Origin: Lachnospiraceae bacterium
GTDB taxonomy: Bacteria; Bacillota; Clostridia; Lachnospirales; Lachnospiraceae
Direction: 5' to 3'
Assembly: GCA_017434885.1 (NCBI GenBank)
Contig: JAFSGE010000030.1
Span: 248,001-312,000 of the forward strand
Length of the DNA stretch: 64,000 nucleotides
Part shown: positions 22,577 to 31,224 of the stretch, in pieces
Numbering within the stretch: the first letter of the stretch is position 1
How the letters are laid out: every line of letters begins with the position of its first letter
Notes under the pieces: generated by a model
What the model saw: only the letters and a program-made list of their open reading frames with translations
What the model was told of the DNA's origin: nothing
The model's database searches: none
Position numbers and translations under genes: made by a program

Positions 22577-25447
22577 TTAATCGGTTACGGCGGTACTGTC
22601 TGTCATCTTGGTTGCTGTACCGGTAATCAGTTTTTCTTCATCTTCCAATTCATAGTAATATCTGATGACATCCTTGGAAAGCTGTGCCGCGTAGGTGGAT
22701 GTATAGCCGTTGGCAATTCTGGTTGCAATGGCAATTTCAGGTGCATCATAAGGTGCATATCCTACAAACAATGCATGGTTGGCACGATTTTTATTTTCTT
22801 CGGCGGTACCGGTTTTACCGGCAACATCTACACCGATATTGTTAAAATAATATTTTGATTCTACTACTTTACGCATACCGGATTGAATGGCTTTCCATTC
22901 GGAAGGCTCTAAATTCACTTCGTTTCTCACGGTAGCCTGATTTTCTTCAAGTAAATTGCCGCTGTGGTCGGTAATTTTGCTGACCAATGTGAGGTTATAA
23001 CAGGTTCCGCTGTTTGCTACTGTAGTGACATAACGTGCTAGACCCACTGTGGTATAACTGTTAGTACCCTGACCGATTGCGGAACGAACTGCGTCCGTAT
23101 CGGATGTTTGCGGAGTCGATTCCTCAATTTCAATACCGGATGCTTCATCAAGACCGTATTGGCCTGCATAATAAGCAAGCTTTTGAAGACCAAGATCAGG
23201 GGAATAACTGTCTCCTGTAAGGCCAAGCCGGTATCCCAATTCATAAAAGTATACGTTACAGGACTCTTTAATGGCTCCGGTTACATTAAGCATACCGTGA
23301 CTTCCCTGCCCGTAAATCCAACATCTTGGTGGTGGCTCGATTAAGGTAAACTGTCCATCACATCTGAATGTAGATGTTGTTGTAATAACTCCTTCTTTCA
23401 AGCCTGCTGTGGATGAAACCATTTTAAAGGTGGAACCGGGAGCTGTTTTTTGCTGGGTAGCATAATTAATCATTGGTGTTGATAAATCGTTTAATAATTC
23501 TGAGAAGTATTCTGCATCAACACCGTTTGCCATTTTATTATTATCATATCCGGGATAAGATACCAGTGCCAGGACTTCTCCCGTATTGACATCCGTAATG
23601 ACCATAGAACCGCTATGCGGGTCAAGAGCAAGCTGCGCCGGCGTAATATCCAGATTCTGGATGCGGTTCATGATAAAGGTATAGGCAGAGATTCTGCCGC
23701 TTTCAAATTTTTCGAGTTCATCTTCCTCTACAACGACAATGTTCTGCTCAAGCAAAAGACGGCAAATTTGTTTCCCGGTAACGGTGTCGTCTTTTATCAT
23801 ATATTTATACATCTTCTTTGAAAAATCCAAATTATCTTCCAAATGAAGGAAAATGTAATCAATGATTTTGTTATAAATTTCTTCAGAATCGGAATATTTG
23901 TTGCTAAGGTCAAGTTTTGTTACATCAATCCAGTTCATGGCAATTGCATAATTCAAATACTCATTCAAACTGATGACTTCTTCTTTGGTCCATGCAATAT
24001 ATGTGGCATCGGAAGTATCTACTTCGCTTCGCATAATAATGCCGTTTGAGTAAAGCATTTCGGCAATGAAGCTTTCATACACCTGATATTCCTGTTTTAA
24101 CTTATTGTATGGGGTACATGTACTTTCCAGTTCTTCCCGTAATTTTGTAAAGACAGATTCCTGTCTTTGTATAAACGCTTCCTGTACAGCTTTTTCCGTT
24201 TCACCGGCATTGCTGTCAGAGAAATGTTCCGTATCAATAATGTTGTTGTTAATTAATGCAAAATACACATCATAAATCGGTATTTTAATTTTACTGCTAC
24301 TGACATCTTCCGTGTTAAATTCTTTGACATTGATAATATTGGTATATAAAATACTTGCCAGCTTTTCTTCCAAAATTTTGTAAGCGGCAATTTGTAAATC
24401 CTTATCAATGGATAAATAAACGTCATTACCTGCAACAGGTTCTACATAGTTACTGGTTTCAATGACTTTTCCTACACTGTTTACAAAAACGGTTTCACTG
24501 CCCTTTTGTCCTTGGAGATAACTTTCCATGGACTTTTCAATTCCAAGTTTACCTACCGTATCATTCATATCATAGGAATCTTTACCGTTTTCTTCATTGA
24601 GTGTCTGTAATTCTTCCTGCGAAATTTTACCGGTGTAACCGATAATTTGTGAAAAATAAATACTGTCAACATATTTTCTGACGGTATCTTCCACAATGGA
24701 CACGCCCTGCAATTCATTACAATTTTCCATAACAACAGCAACAGATGCTTCACTGACATCCGTGGCAACTGTGGTTGCAATATATTTCTGATAGCTGTTG
24801 TTGTTCATATCATATCGAATGGTAAGAATTTTCAGCACATCTTCTTTGGTGTAACCTTTTCCTGCAACAAAGGTATCTTCTGTATCTTCTGAGGTGTATT
24901 CTCCGATACGGAATCTGTCCCAACCGCAAAGATAATCAATCACGTCCTGTGCAGTAGCGGTTTTTTCTTTTTCTTCCAGCTTGTCAATGGTGGTATGTCC
25001 GTATACATCGGCAAGAAAACGGGACAATTGGGTTCCTTCCACCGCAAAAGCATACTGGCGGTTTTTGTCCAAAACAATCTTAAAATCGCTGACTGTTTTA
25101 TCTCCGTTGGATTCCAATATCTGAATCAATTCATAAATGGTGGAATTTAAATTGTAATTTTTCATCTTTCCACTTTCATAAACATCTTCTATGGCAACGG
25201 AATGTGCCAGTTCGTTATAGGCAAGAAGGTTACCGTTTCTGTCGTAAATACAGCCACGGCTTCCTGAAATGGTACGCTCTTTCATAATTTTGGTTTCAAA
25301 AGAATCCAAATATGCTTCTCCGCTTACTATCTGCAAATCAAACAATTTGTTGATAATAATAGCCGCAAGTGTACACATTACCAGAATCATAACGAATATT
25401 CTGGAAGATACCATATTCAAAAAATTTTCTTTGAAATCCTCAAACAA
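22577..25447 (-). CDS. mrdA: Class B penicillin-binding protein 2 with large insert
   Basis: Transpeptidase partner of RodA in lateral-wall synthesis. From the chosen start it has about 956 residues, against roughly 600-720 for most PBP2s. One membrane anchor lies near residues 17-37 and the dimerisation domain follows. The transpeptidase motifs are SxxK in APGSTFKMVSS, SxN in KESCNVYFYELG and KTG in AGKTGTAEEN. About 240 residues are inserted between DKDLQIAAYKILEEKLA and DPHSGSMVITDVNTGEVLAL. The start is uncertain: TTG 25447 has AAAGGAG upstream and overlaps mreD by eight bases; a TTG at 25480 would also be open. Confidence 0.9.
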   Translation of the reverse strand: MFEDFKENFLNMVSSRIFVMILVMCTLAAIIINKLFDLQIVSGEAYLDSFETKIMKERTISGSRGCIYDRNGNLLAYNELAHSVAIEDVYESGKMKNYNLNSTIYELIQILESNGDKTVSDFKIVLDKNRQYAFAVEGTQLSRFLADVYGHTTIDKLEEKEKTATAQDVIDYLCGWDRFRIGEYTSEDTEDTFVAGKGYTKEDVLKILTIRYDMNNNSYQKYIATTVATDVSEASVAVVMENCNELQGVSIVEDTVRKYVDSIYFSQIIGYTGKISQEELQTLNEENGKDSYDMNDTVGKLGIEKSMESYLQGQKGSETVFVNSVGKVIETSNYVEPVAGNDVYLSIDKDLQIAAYKILEEKLASILYTNIINVKEFNTEDVSSSKIKIPIYDVYFALINNNIIDTEHFSDSNAGETEKAVQEAFIQRQESVFTKLREELESTCTPYNKLKQEYQVYESFIAEMLYSNGIIMRSEVDTSDATYIAWTKEEVISLNEYLNYAIAMNWIDVTKLDLSNKYSDSEEIYNKIIDYIFLHLEDNLDFSKKMYKYMIKDDTVTGKQICRLLLEQNIVVVEEDELEKFESGRISAYTFIMNRIQNLDITPAQLALDPHSGSMVITDVNTGEVLALVSYPGYDNNKMANGVDAEYFSELLNDLSTPMINYATQQKTAPGSTFKMVSSTAGLKEGVITTTSTFRCDGQFTLIEPPPRCWIYGQGSHGMLNVTGAIKESCNVYFYELGYRLGLTGDSYSPDLGLQKLAYYAGQYGLDEASGIEIEESTPQTSDTDAVRSAIGQGTNSYTTVGLARYVTTVANSGTCYNLTLVSKITDHSGNLLEENQATVRNEVNLEPSEWKAIQSGMRKVVESKYYFNNIGVDVAGKTGTAEENKNRANHALFVGYAPYDAPEIAIATRIANGYTSTYAAQLSKDVIRYYYELEDEEKLITGTATKMTDSTAVTD

Positions 25448-25958
25448 ATTTCCGGGCACTCCTTTGTTCTTTGTCTTCAAGTTTTCTGTTTATCCATAAT
25501 ATTGCAGGATAAAGGAAAAGCGTCACCAAAATGGTATATACCATTTCGGGAAGAATAATGTTTAAAAAATAATAGGAAAAGTGGAATCTTCCCCTTAACA
25601 AAAACATGGTAATATAACAAAGCATTCCGTATAATAAATCACTGCCTAAAATCAGACCCAATGGCAGTTTAATATCTTCAGGATAAAATATGCCGTTAAA
25701 TTTACCGTTTAAATAGCCAATATACATATAAATCATAGCGTATAATCCAAGGACACCTCCAAAGAAAATATCTACAAGTAATCCGCAAAAGAAACCGATA
25801 ATCAGTCCTGTCTTTTCACCACGCATAAAGCCAAAGGAAGCAGTCAGGACGATCATTAAGTTAGGTACAATTCCACCGAATTCCAGTTCTTTAAAAACAG
25901 TGCTTTGCATAATAAAGCTAAAAATAACCAGTGCGGCAGATAACAAAAAACGTCTCAT
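25440..25958 (-). CDS. mreD: Rod shape-determining protein MreD
   Basis: A 172-residue polytopic membrane subunit of the elongasome. Five to six membrane segments cover most of the sequence. The motif FGFMRGEKTGLIIGFFCGLLVD is typical of MreD. It is placed four bases after mreC, in the order mreB-mreC-mreD-PBP2. Its 3' end overlaps the start of the PBP2 gene. Confidence 0.9.
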   Translation of the reverse strand: MRRFLLSAALVIFSFIMQSTVFKELEFGGIVPNLMIVLTASFGFMRGEKTGLIIGFFCGLLVDIFFGGVLGLYAMIYMYIGYLNGKFNGIFYPEDIKLPLGLILGSDLLYGMLCYITMFLLRGRFHFSYYFLNIILPEMVYTILVTLFLYPAILWINRKLEDKEQRSARKFV

Positions 25959-25961
25959 AAG

Positions 25962-26834
25962 TTATGAATCTCCCACTGTCTGTTTTAATTGTGTTACTAC
26001 AAGCACTTCTTCCAAATGTTCAAAATCAACAGCCGGTGTAATCAGACCTGATTTTGTAAGGTTGTTGGAATCAACATTGATGCTGGATATGTATCCGATT
26101 AAAATGCCGGGAAGATACTTGTCACTAACGTTGGAAGTAACAATTTTATCTCCTTCTACAACTCTGTCTGCACTGTCTACCAGTTTTTCAAAGCTGATAA
26201 CACCTTCCGCATAAAGCTCTAAATCTCCGCTTACAATCAGATTATCCGATGTAGAGAGTACCATGCCGCTGGTGTTGGAATTATCGGCAATAATGGACAT
26301 TACTTTTGCCCAATTAGGTCCTACATCAGTGATACGTCCCACAAGACCGCTTCCTGCCATTACGTTCATATCTATGGCAAGTCCGTCATCATAGCCTTTA
26401 TCTATGACAAAGGAATGAAACCAGTTACCGGTATCCTTGGCAATAATACGTGCACCAACTTTATCATATTCATCATATTGGGCATCCAGCTCATATAGTT
26501 CCCGCAAATTGGTAAGCTCATATCTGTCCTGTTGCAGACGGATGTTTTCCATGGTCAGTTCATCAATCTGTGCTTTGAGTTCTTCGTTTTCCTTTAACAG
26601 GGAACGGATTTGCACCAGTTCTTCAGAGCGGGTATGCATCCAACTTCCGGCTTTACTGATTCCTTCCTGTAAGGGTGTCACAAAAAAGCCTCCTATTGTA
26701 CTTGCAGGCGCACTCAAAATATCCGTATGAAATGTCAATACAATCAAACCCGTACAAAGAATTGTTAAAATAAAAAGGAGATATTTACCGGGTAGTGTAA
26801 ACTTCTCTCCTTTTCTTTTTACTATGGGACTCAT
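25962..26834 (-). CDS. mreC: Rod shape-determining protein MreC
   Basis: Bitopic elongasome scaffold that activates PBP2. The 290-residue protein has a cytoplasmic basic N-terminus, one membrane segment (residues about 16-36) and a coiled coil (about 65-105, SLLKENEELKAQIDELTMEN). The MreC beta-barrel domains follow, with VIDKGYDDGL and GLVGRITDVGPNWAKV. Its ATG overlaps the mreB stop codon by four bases (ATGA), so the two are translationally coupled. Confidence 0.95.
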   Translation of the reverse strand: MSPIVKRKGEKFTLPGKYLLFILTILCTGLIVLTFHTDILSAPASTIGGFFVTPLQEGISKAGSWMHTRSEELVQIRSLLKENEELKAQIDELTMENIRLQQDRYELTNLRELYELDAQYDEYDKVGARIIAKDTGNWFHSFVIDKGYDDGLAIDMNVMAGSGLVGRITDVGPNWAKVMSIIADNSNTSGMVLSTSDNLIVSGDLELYAEGVISFEKLVDSADRVVEGDKIVTSNVSDKYLPGILIGYISSINVDSNNLTKSGLITPAVDFEHLEEVLVVTQLKQTVGDS

Positions 26835-27841
26835 CTACTCATTCCTTCAATAGTATAAGCAACTGATTTATAATTATCATCCTTAATAATCTTGGCAAGA
26901 CCGAGTGCAACGCTTGTTACGGGATTTTCGGAAACGTTAACATTCAGTCCTGTTCCGCGATGAAGAAGCTCTGCCAAATGGTTAACCTGAGAAGCACCTC
27001 CGGTAAGATAAATTCCATGTCTGTAAATATCTGCAGCAAGTTCGGGAGGAGTTCTTTCCAAAATCACTTTTACGCTGTCGATAATGGTGTGGAAATGTTC
27101 AATAAGGCACTCGTCAATCATCTGGGTAGGAAGTTCTCTTTCAACGGGAAGACCGGTTACAATATCTCTTCCGTAAACAACAGCTCCTTTACCCTCTTTT
27201 TCGAGGTCACACAGAGACATTTTAACATTTTCGGCTGTTTTGCCGCCAATGATAAGACTGAACTGCTTTCTCACGGCTGCACGGATAGCATCGTCAAATT
27301 TAAGTCCGCCTACTTTAATCAGTCTGCTGAGCACAATACCGCCTAATGACAAAATAGAAACTTCTGTAGTGTCATAACCTACGTTGACAACAAGCACGCC
27401 CTGAGAGTTTTTGACATCAATGTCCATTCCGAGTCCGTCTGCCACGGCTTTTTCCACCACAAAAATTCTTTTTGCTTTTACGCCGGCTTCTTTAATCAGG
27501 TCATAAAATGCTCTCTTCTCTACTTCCGTGATATCGGAAGGGACTGCAATATAATAATCTGCAGGACGTATATTTCCCTTAGTCAAATCATTTACAAAAT
27601 ATTTAATTAAAAGCTCCATATTTTTGATATCCGCAATGACACCGTTTGAAAGCGGATAAGAAATATTAATGTTGGCAGGTGCTTTTTCATACATTTCGAA
27701 TGCAGAGTCACCATAGGCAAACAAATTCTTTTTGTTTTCAATGGCAATCATATTCTTTTCTACAAGAATAGCATCCTCTGCTTTGTTATAAATTTTAATG
27801 TTACTGGTACCTAAATCAATACCGAATGCGTTATTTAACAA
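26831..27841 (-). CDS. mreB: Rod shape-determining actin MreB
   Basis: Bacterial actin that guides lateral-wall synthesis. The 336-residue protein starts LLNNAFGIDLGTSN (phosphate-1 loop), has LVVNVGYDTTEVSIL (phosphate-2) and GIYLTGGASQVNHLAELL (adenosine motif). Several positions (SNIKIY where most MreBs have ANTLIY-like residues) are divergent, so an MreB-like paralogue is possible. The TTG start at 27841 follows an AAGGGG ribosome binding site and overlaps the end of radC by seven bases; upstream codons in the same frame overlap radC and are rejected. Confidence 0.9.
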   Translation of the reverse strand: MLNNAFGIDLGTSNIKIYNKAEDAILVEKNMIAIENKKNLFAYGDSAFEMYEKAPANINISYPLSNGVIADIKNMELLIKYFVNDLTKGNIRPADYYIAVPSDITEVEKRAFYDLIKEAGVKAKRIFVVEKAVADGLGMDIDVKNSQGVLVVNVGYDTTEVSILSLGGIVLSRLIKVGGLKFDDAIRAAVRKQFSLIIGGKTAENVKMSLCDLEKEGKGAVVYGRDIVTGLPVERELPTQMIDECLIEHFHTIIDSVKVILERTPPELAADIYRHGIYLTGGASQVNHLAELLHRGTGLNVNVSENPVTSVALGLAKIIKDDNYKSVAYTIEGMSR

Positions 27842-28545
27842 GTTGATACCCCTTTCTGTAGTAAGCCTTCCTGTGCGAAGCTGACAAAACATCTATCCCC
27901 GATAATAATATGGTCAAGGAGATGTATTTCTATCAGTTCTCCGGCTTCTTTTATCTTATTGGTAATCATAATATCTTCTTTGCTCGGGACCGGATCGCCG
28001 CTTGGATGATTGTGCAGAATCATAATGGATGCTGCCTGATTTTTTAAGGCCCGTAAATAAACTTCTCTGGGCGATAAAATGGAAGCATTTCCTGTCCCTA
28101 CAGATAATAAATATTTTTCGATTAATTGTAATTTATTATCCAGTGAGATGAGCAAAACATTTTCTTTTTCTTCATGGCGGAGTTCTTCCATAAAGTATGC
28201 CGCCACAGTTTCCGGTCTGTCAAAGCGCAGGCTGCTTTTCGCTTTCTGCTGTGCCATCCGGGTTGCAAGTTCCGCAATGCATTTAATTTTGACTGCTTTT
28301 ACTTCTCCGATTCCGGGAATACTTTTCAGCTCCTGCAGGCTAAGATGATGAATGGCATTTAACCCGCGTTCTTTTCCGTTAGAAAGGGAAAGGACCTGTT
28401 CTGCCAGCGCCAGCGCCGGACAATTGACAGTGCCTGTCCTTAAAATAACGGCTAAAAGTTCTGCTTCCGACAATGCGCCGCCGCCCTGCCTGATAAACTT
28501 TTCATAAGGCATTTCAGAATCGTGTCTGTTTTGTGTTGTTTTCAT
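27835..28545 (-). CDS. radC: RadC family JAB-domain protein
   Basis: A 236-residue RadC (MPN/JAB1-like) protein. It has an N-terminal helix-hairpin-helix region (LQELKSIPGIGEVKAVKI, residues about 70-88) and a C-terminal JAMM metal motif HNHPSGDPVPSKED near residue 177. The family was named for DNA repair, but its actual function is unsettled. The radC-mreBCD order is common in Firmicutes and other bacteria. Shine-Dalgarno AAAGGAA precedes the ATG. Confidence 0.94.
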   Translation of the reverse strand: MKTTQNRHDSEMPYEKFIRQGGGALSEAELLAVILRTGTVNCPALALAEQVLSLSNGKERGLNAIHHLSLQELKSIPGIGEVKAVKIKCIAELATRMAQQKAKSSLRFDRPETVAAYFMEELRHEEKENVLLISLDNKLQLIEKYLLSVGTGNASILSPREVYLRALKNQAASIMILHNHPSGDPVPSKEDIMITNKIKEAGELIEIHLLDHIIIGDRCFVSFAQEGLLQKGVSTC

Positions 28546-28610
28546 TCTTTCCTTTCTGCCCTTTCTCTCATCAGGTCAGAAAGAATTTTTCTGTATCTAA
28601 GGAACGTTAC

Positions 28611-28847
28611 TTAAAGGAAACGATAAATCACAATTCCGACAATTATGCCGATGATGCTGGCAACCGTAATTTTAATTGTAAGTCCGAAGGTGATACATAA
28701 AATTCCCAGGTCAAGTACAATCGGACTGGATAATCCGAATGTTTGTCCGTAGTTTAACCATGAAACAGGGACAAGATTTCCGATAAATCCGCCGATAACA
28801 ATTCCTGCAAGAATCATCAGGAAACATGCCCAACTATTTTTTCGCAT
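28611..28847 (-). CDS. DUF4321 small membrane protein
   Basis: A 78-residue membrane protein of the DUF4321 type: two hydrophobic segments (residues about 7-26 and 52-75) with glycine-rich GIVIGGFIGNLVP, followed by PIVLDLGILCITFGLTIKI. Function unknown. I take ATG 28847 as start because the in-frame GTG at 28859 lies within the GAGGAGTG ribosome binding site. It precedes radC by 65 bases on the same strand, a neighbourhood seen in other Clostridia. Confidence 0.85.
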   Translation of the reverse strand: MRKNSWACFLMILAGIVIGGFIGNLVPVSWLNYGQTFGLSSPIVLDLGILCITFGLTIKITVASIIGIIVGIVIYRFL

Positions 28848-28947
28848 CTGTTTATTCACTCCTCTTTCGCATATGAAAATATATTATCACAAAAAAAGTT
28901 TTATGTACACCGATTCCATAGAAATTTTATAGGTTTTCCGCCGCCTG

Positions 28948-30252
28948 TTATCTGTTTATTTCATGGAAATTCGACGAAACAATTCCTTTTTCTGTTAATC
29001 TCTGCAAGGTTTTCATGATACCGAATTTACCATGTTGCCAGGTAAGTCCACCCTGAAAATAAACTGCATAGGGAGGTTTGATGGGACCGTCTGCACTCAG
29101 TTCAATGGAGGAACCTGAAACAAAGGCACCTGCAGCCATAATAACAGGGCTGTCATATCCGGGCATATCCCACGGTTCGGGAGTCACGTGTCCGTCCACT
29201 GCAGCGGCCTGTTGGATACCCTGACAGAAAGCAATCACACCTTCAGGATTTCCGAAGGTAACTGCCTGAATAATGTCGTGTCTGCTCTCTTTGCCGTCAG
29301 GAATCACCGCAAACCCCAGTTTTTCATAAATATTAGCGGCAAAAATAGCGCTTTTTAAAGCGTTAGCAGTTACGGAAGGTGCTAAAAACAATCCCTGATA
29401 AAAAGAATTCATTACCTGAAGGGAAGCGCCAACTTCTTTTCCGAGTCCCGGAGAAGTCAGCCGGTATGCCGCATTTTCAACGCATTCTTTTTTGCCGGCA
29501 AGATAACCGCCGATAGGGGCAAGTCCGCCGCCGGGGTTTTTTATCAGAGAACCTACTACCATATCTGCACCAACATCGGTGGGTTCTATTGTTTCCGTAA
29601 ATTCCCCGTAACAGTTATCAACCATACAGATGACATCAGATTTGATTTCTTTGATAAATCGAATCAGCTCGCCGATTTTGCCAACCGACAAAGTAGGTCT
29701 TGTCTGGTAGCCTTTGGAACGCTGGATTGTGATCATTTTTGTCTTGTCGTTAATTGCTTTTCGGATTCCTTCAAAGTCAAAACTGCCATCAGGCAATAAA
29801 TCCACCTGACTGTAACTGATTCCGTATTCCTTTAAGGAACCCTTTGAAGGTCTGATGCCGATTACCTCTTCTAATGTATCATAGGGCTTTCCAACCGGAG
29901 ATAACAATTCATCACCGGGACGCAGATTGCTCATAAGGGCAAGGGCAAGGGCATGTGTTCCGCAGGTAATCTGAGGACGGACGAGCGCATCTTCGGTATG
30001 AAACACATCTGCATAAACCGCTTCCAGTGTTTCTCTTCCAAGGTCGTTATAGCCATATCCGGTAGTTCCCAAAAGACAGGCTTCACTGACACGGTTTTTC
30101 TGCATGGCCTCAATTACTTTCATCTGATTGTATTCAGAGATGTTGTCAATCTCATCAAATCTTTTTTCCAGAGACTGCCAGATGGCTTCACAAAAGTCAT
30201 AAACCTGATTGCTGATTCCCATTTTCAAATACATATCACGTGATAAATTCAT
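28948..30252 (-). CDS. Methionine gamma-lyase family PLP protein (YnbB-like)
   Basis: A 434-residue fold-type I PLP enzyme of the family annotated as aluminium-resistance or methionine gamma-lyase-like (Bacillus YnbB). The PLP lysine lies in MVVGSLIKNPGGGLAPIGGY; the cofactor aspartate is in ICMVDNCYGEF. The protein overlaps the end of miaA by four bases, matching the hfq/miaA-ynbB neighbourhood of Bacillus, although hfq is not present here. The substrate is not known. Confidence 0.88.
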   Translation of the reverse strand: MNLSRDMYLKMGISNQVYDFCEAIWQSLEKRFDEIDNISEYNQMKVIEAMQKNRVSEACLLGTTGYGYNDLGRETLEAVYADVFHTEDALVRPQITCGTHALALALMSNLRPGDELLSPVGKPYDTLEEVIGIRPSKGSLKEYGISYSQVDLLPDGSFDFEGIRKAINDKTKMITIQRSKGYQTRPTLSVGKIGELIRFIKEIKSDVICMVDNCYGEFTETIEPTDVGADMVVGSLIKNPGGGLAPIGGYLAGKKECVENAAYRLTSPGLGKEVGASLQVMNSFYQGLFLAPSVTANALKSAIFAANIYEKLGFAVIPDGKESRHDIIQAVTFGNPEGVIAFCQGIQQAAAVDGHVTPEPWDMPGYDSPVIMAAGAFVSGSSIELSADGPIKPPYAVYFQGGLTWQHGKFGIMKTLQRLTEKGIVSSNFHEINR

Positions 30253-31205
30253 TGTTGCAGTATTCCTTTCTCGTTTAACGTTTCCAGTATAAATGTAAGT
30301 ATTTTGTCATCATCATAGTCAAACAAAGGCTTTTCAATCCAGACAACCTCTTTTTCCCGTTTAAACCATGTAATCTGCCTCTTGGCAAAATGGCGGGAAT
30401 CGCGCTTGATCAGATAAATTGCTTCCTCAAGGGAAAGTTCTCCGTCCAGATAGGAAAGGATTTCCTTATATCCAAGTCCTTGCATGGATACCATATTTTT
30501 GTGGTAGCCCATAGCTTTTAATTTTTTCACTTCCTCCAAAAGTCCCTGTGAAAGCATTTTATCTACCCTTAGGTCAATCCGTTCATATAATTTGGCACGA
30601 TCATCATTTAATACAAAATAACAGGAAGAATAAGCAGTCTCTTTTTCGCGTTGCTCTTGATTGTGTTGTGATATCGGAAAGCCGTTTAACTGATAAAATT
30701 CTAAAGCACGGATAACACGTTTTACATTATTTTCATGAATCTCTTCTGCTGCTACAGGGTCTACCGCTTTCAATTGTTCATGCAGAAAATGAACGCCTTT
30801 TTCTTTAGACGTCTGCTCCAGCAAGGAACGAATTTCGGTGTTATCTTCTTCTGCTTCAAAATCAATATCATATAACAGTGCCTGAATATAAAATCCGGTA
30901 CCGCCTACCACAACGGGAATCTTGCCACGTTCATAAATTCCCTTAAGACATTCCTTGGCCATACGCTGAAATGTCACTACATTACATTCCTCGGAAGGGT
31001 CAAGCACATCAATCAGATGATGGGGAATCCCTTCGGTCTCTTCCGGCATTATTTTAGCAGAACCGATATCCATATATTGATAAACCTGCATGGAATCTGC
31101 TGAAATAATTTCTCCGCCAATTTGTTTTGCAAGTTTTACGGAAAGTGCCGTTTTCCCAACGGCAGTGGGTCCTGTCAATATTACTAACGGTTTTTTTGTA
31201 TTCAT
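30249..31205 (-). CDS. miaA: tRNA dimethylallyltransferase MiaA
   Basis: Adds dimethylallyl to adenosine 37 of tRNAs reading UNN codons, the substrate later thiomethylated by MiaB (37759-39198 here). The 318-residue protein has the P-loop GPTAVGKTALSV, the DMAPP and tRNA site ISADSMQVYQYMDIGSAK and GGTGFYIQALL. ATG 31205 follows an AAAGGAC ribosome binding site; 18 further in-frame codons upstream overlap mutL and have no homology. It starts 19 bases past mutL. Confidence 0.96.
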   Translation of the reverse strand: MNTKKPLVILTGPTAVGKTALSVKLAKQIGGEIISADSMQVYQYMDIGSAKIMPEETEGIPHHLIDVLDPSEECNVVTFQRMAKECLKGIYERGKIPVVVGGTGFYIQALLYDIDFEAEEDNTEIRSLLEQTSKEKGVHFLHEQLKAVDPVAAEEIHENNVKRVIRALEFYQLNGFPISQHNQEQREKETAYSSCYFVLNDDRAKLYERIDLRVDKMLSQGLLEEVKKLKAMGYHKNMVSMQGLGYKEILSYLDGELSLEEAIYLIKRDSRHFAKRQITWFKREKEVVWIEKPLFDYDDDKILTFILETLNEKGILQQ

Positions 31206-31224
31206 ATTATAGTCCTTTGATTTG

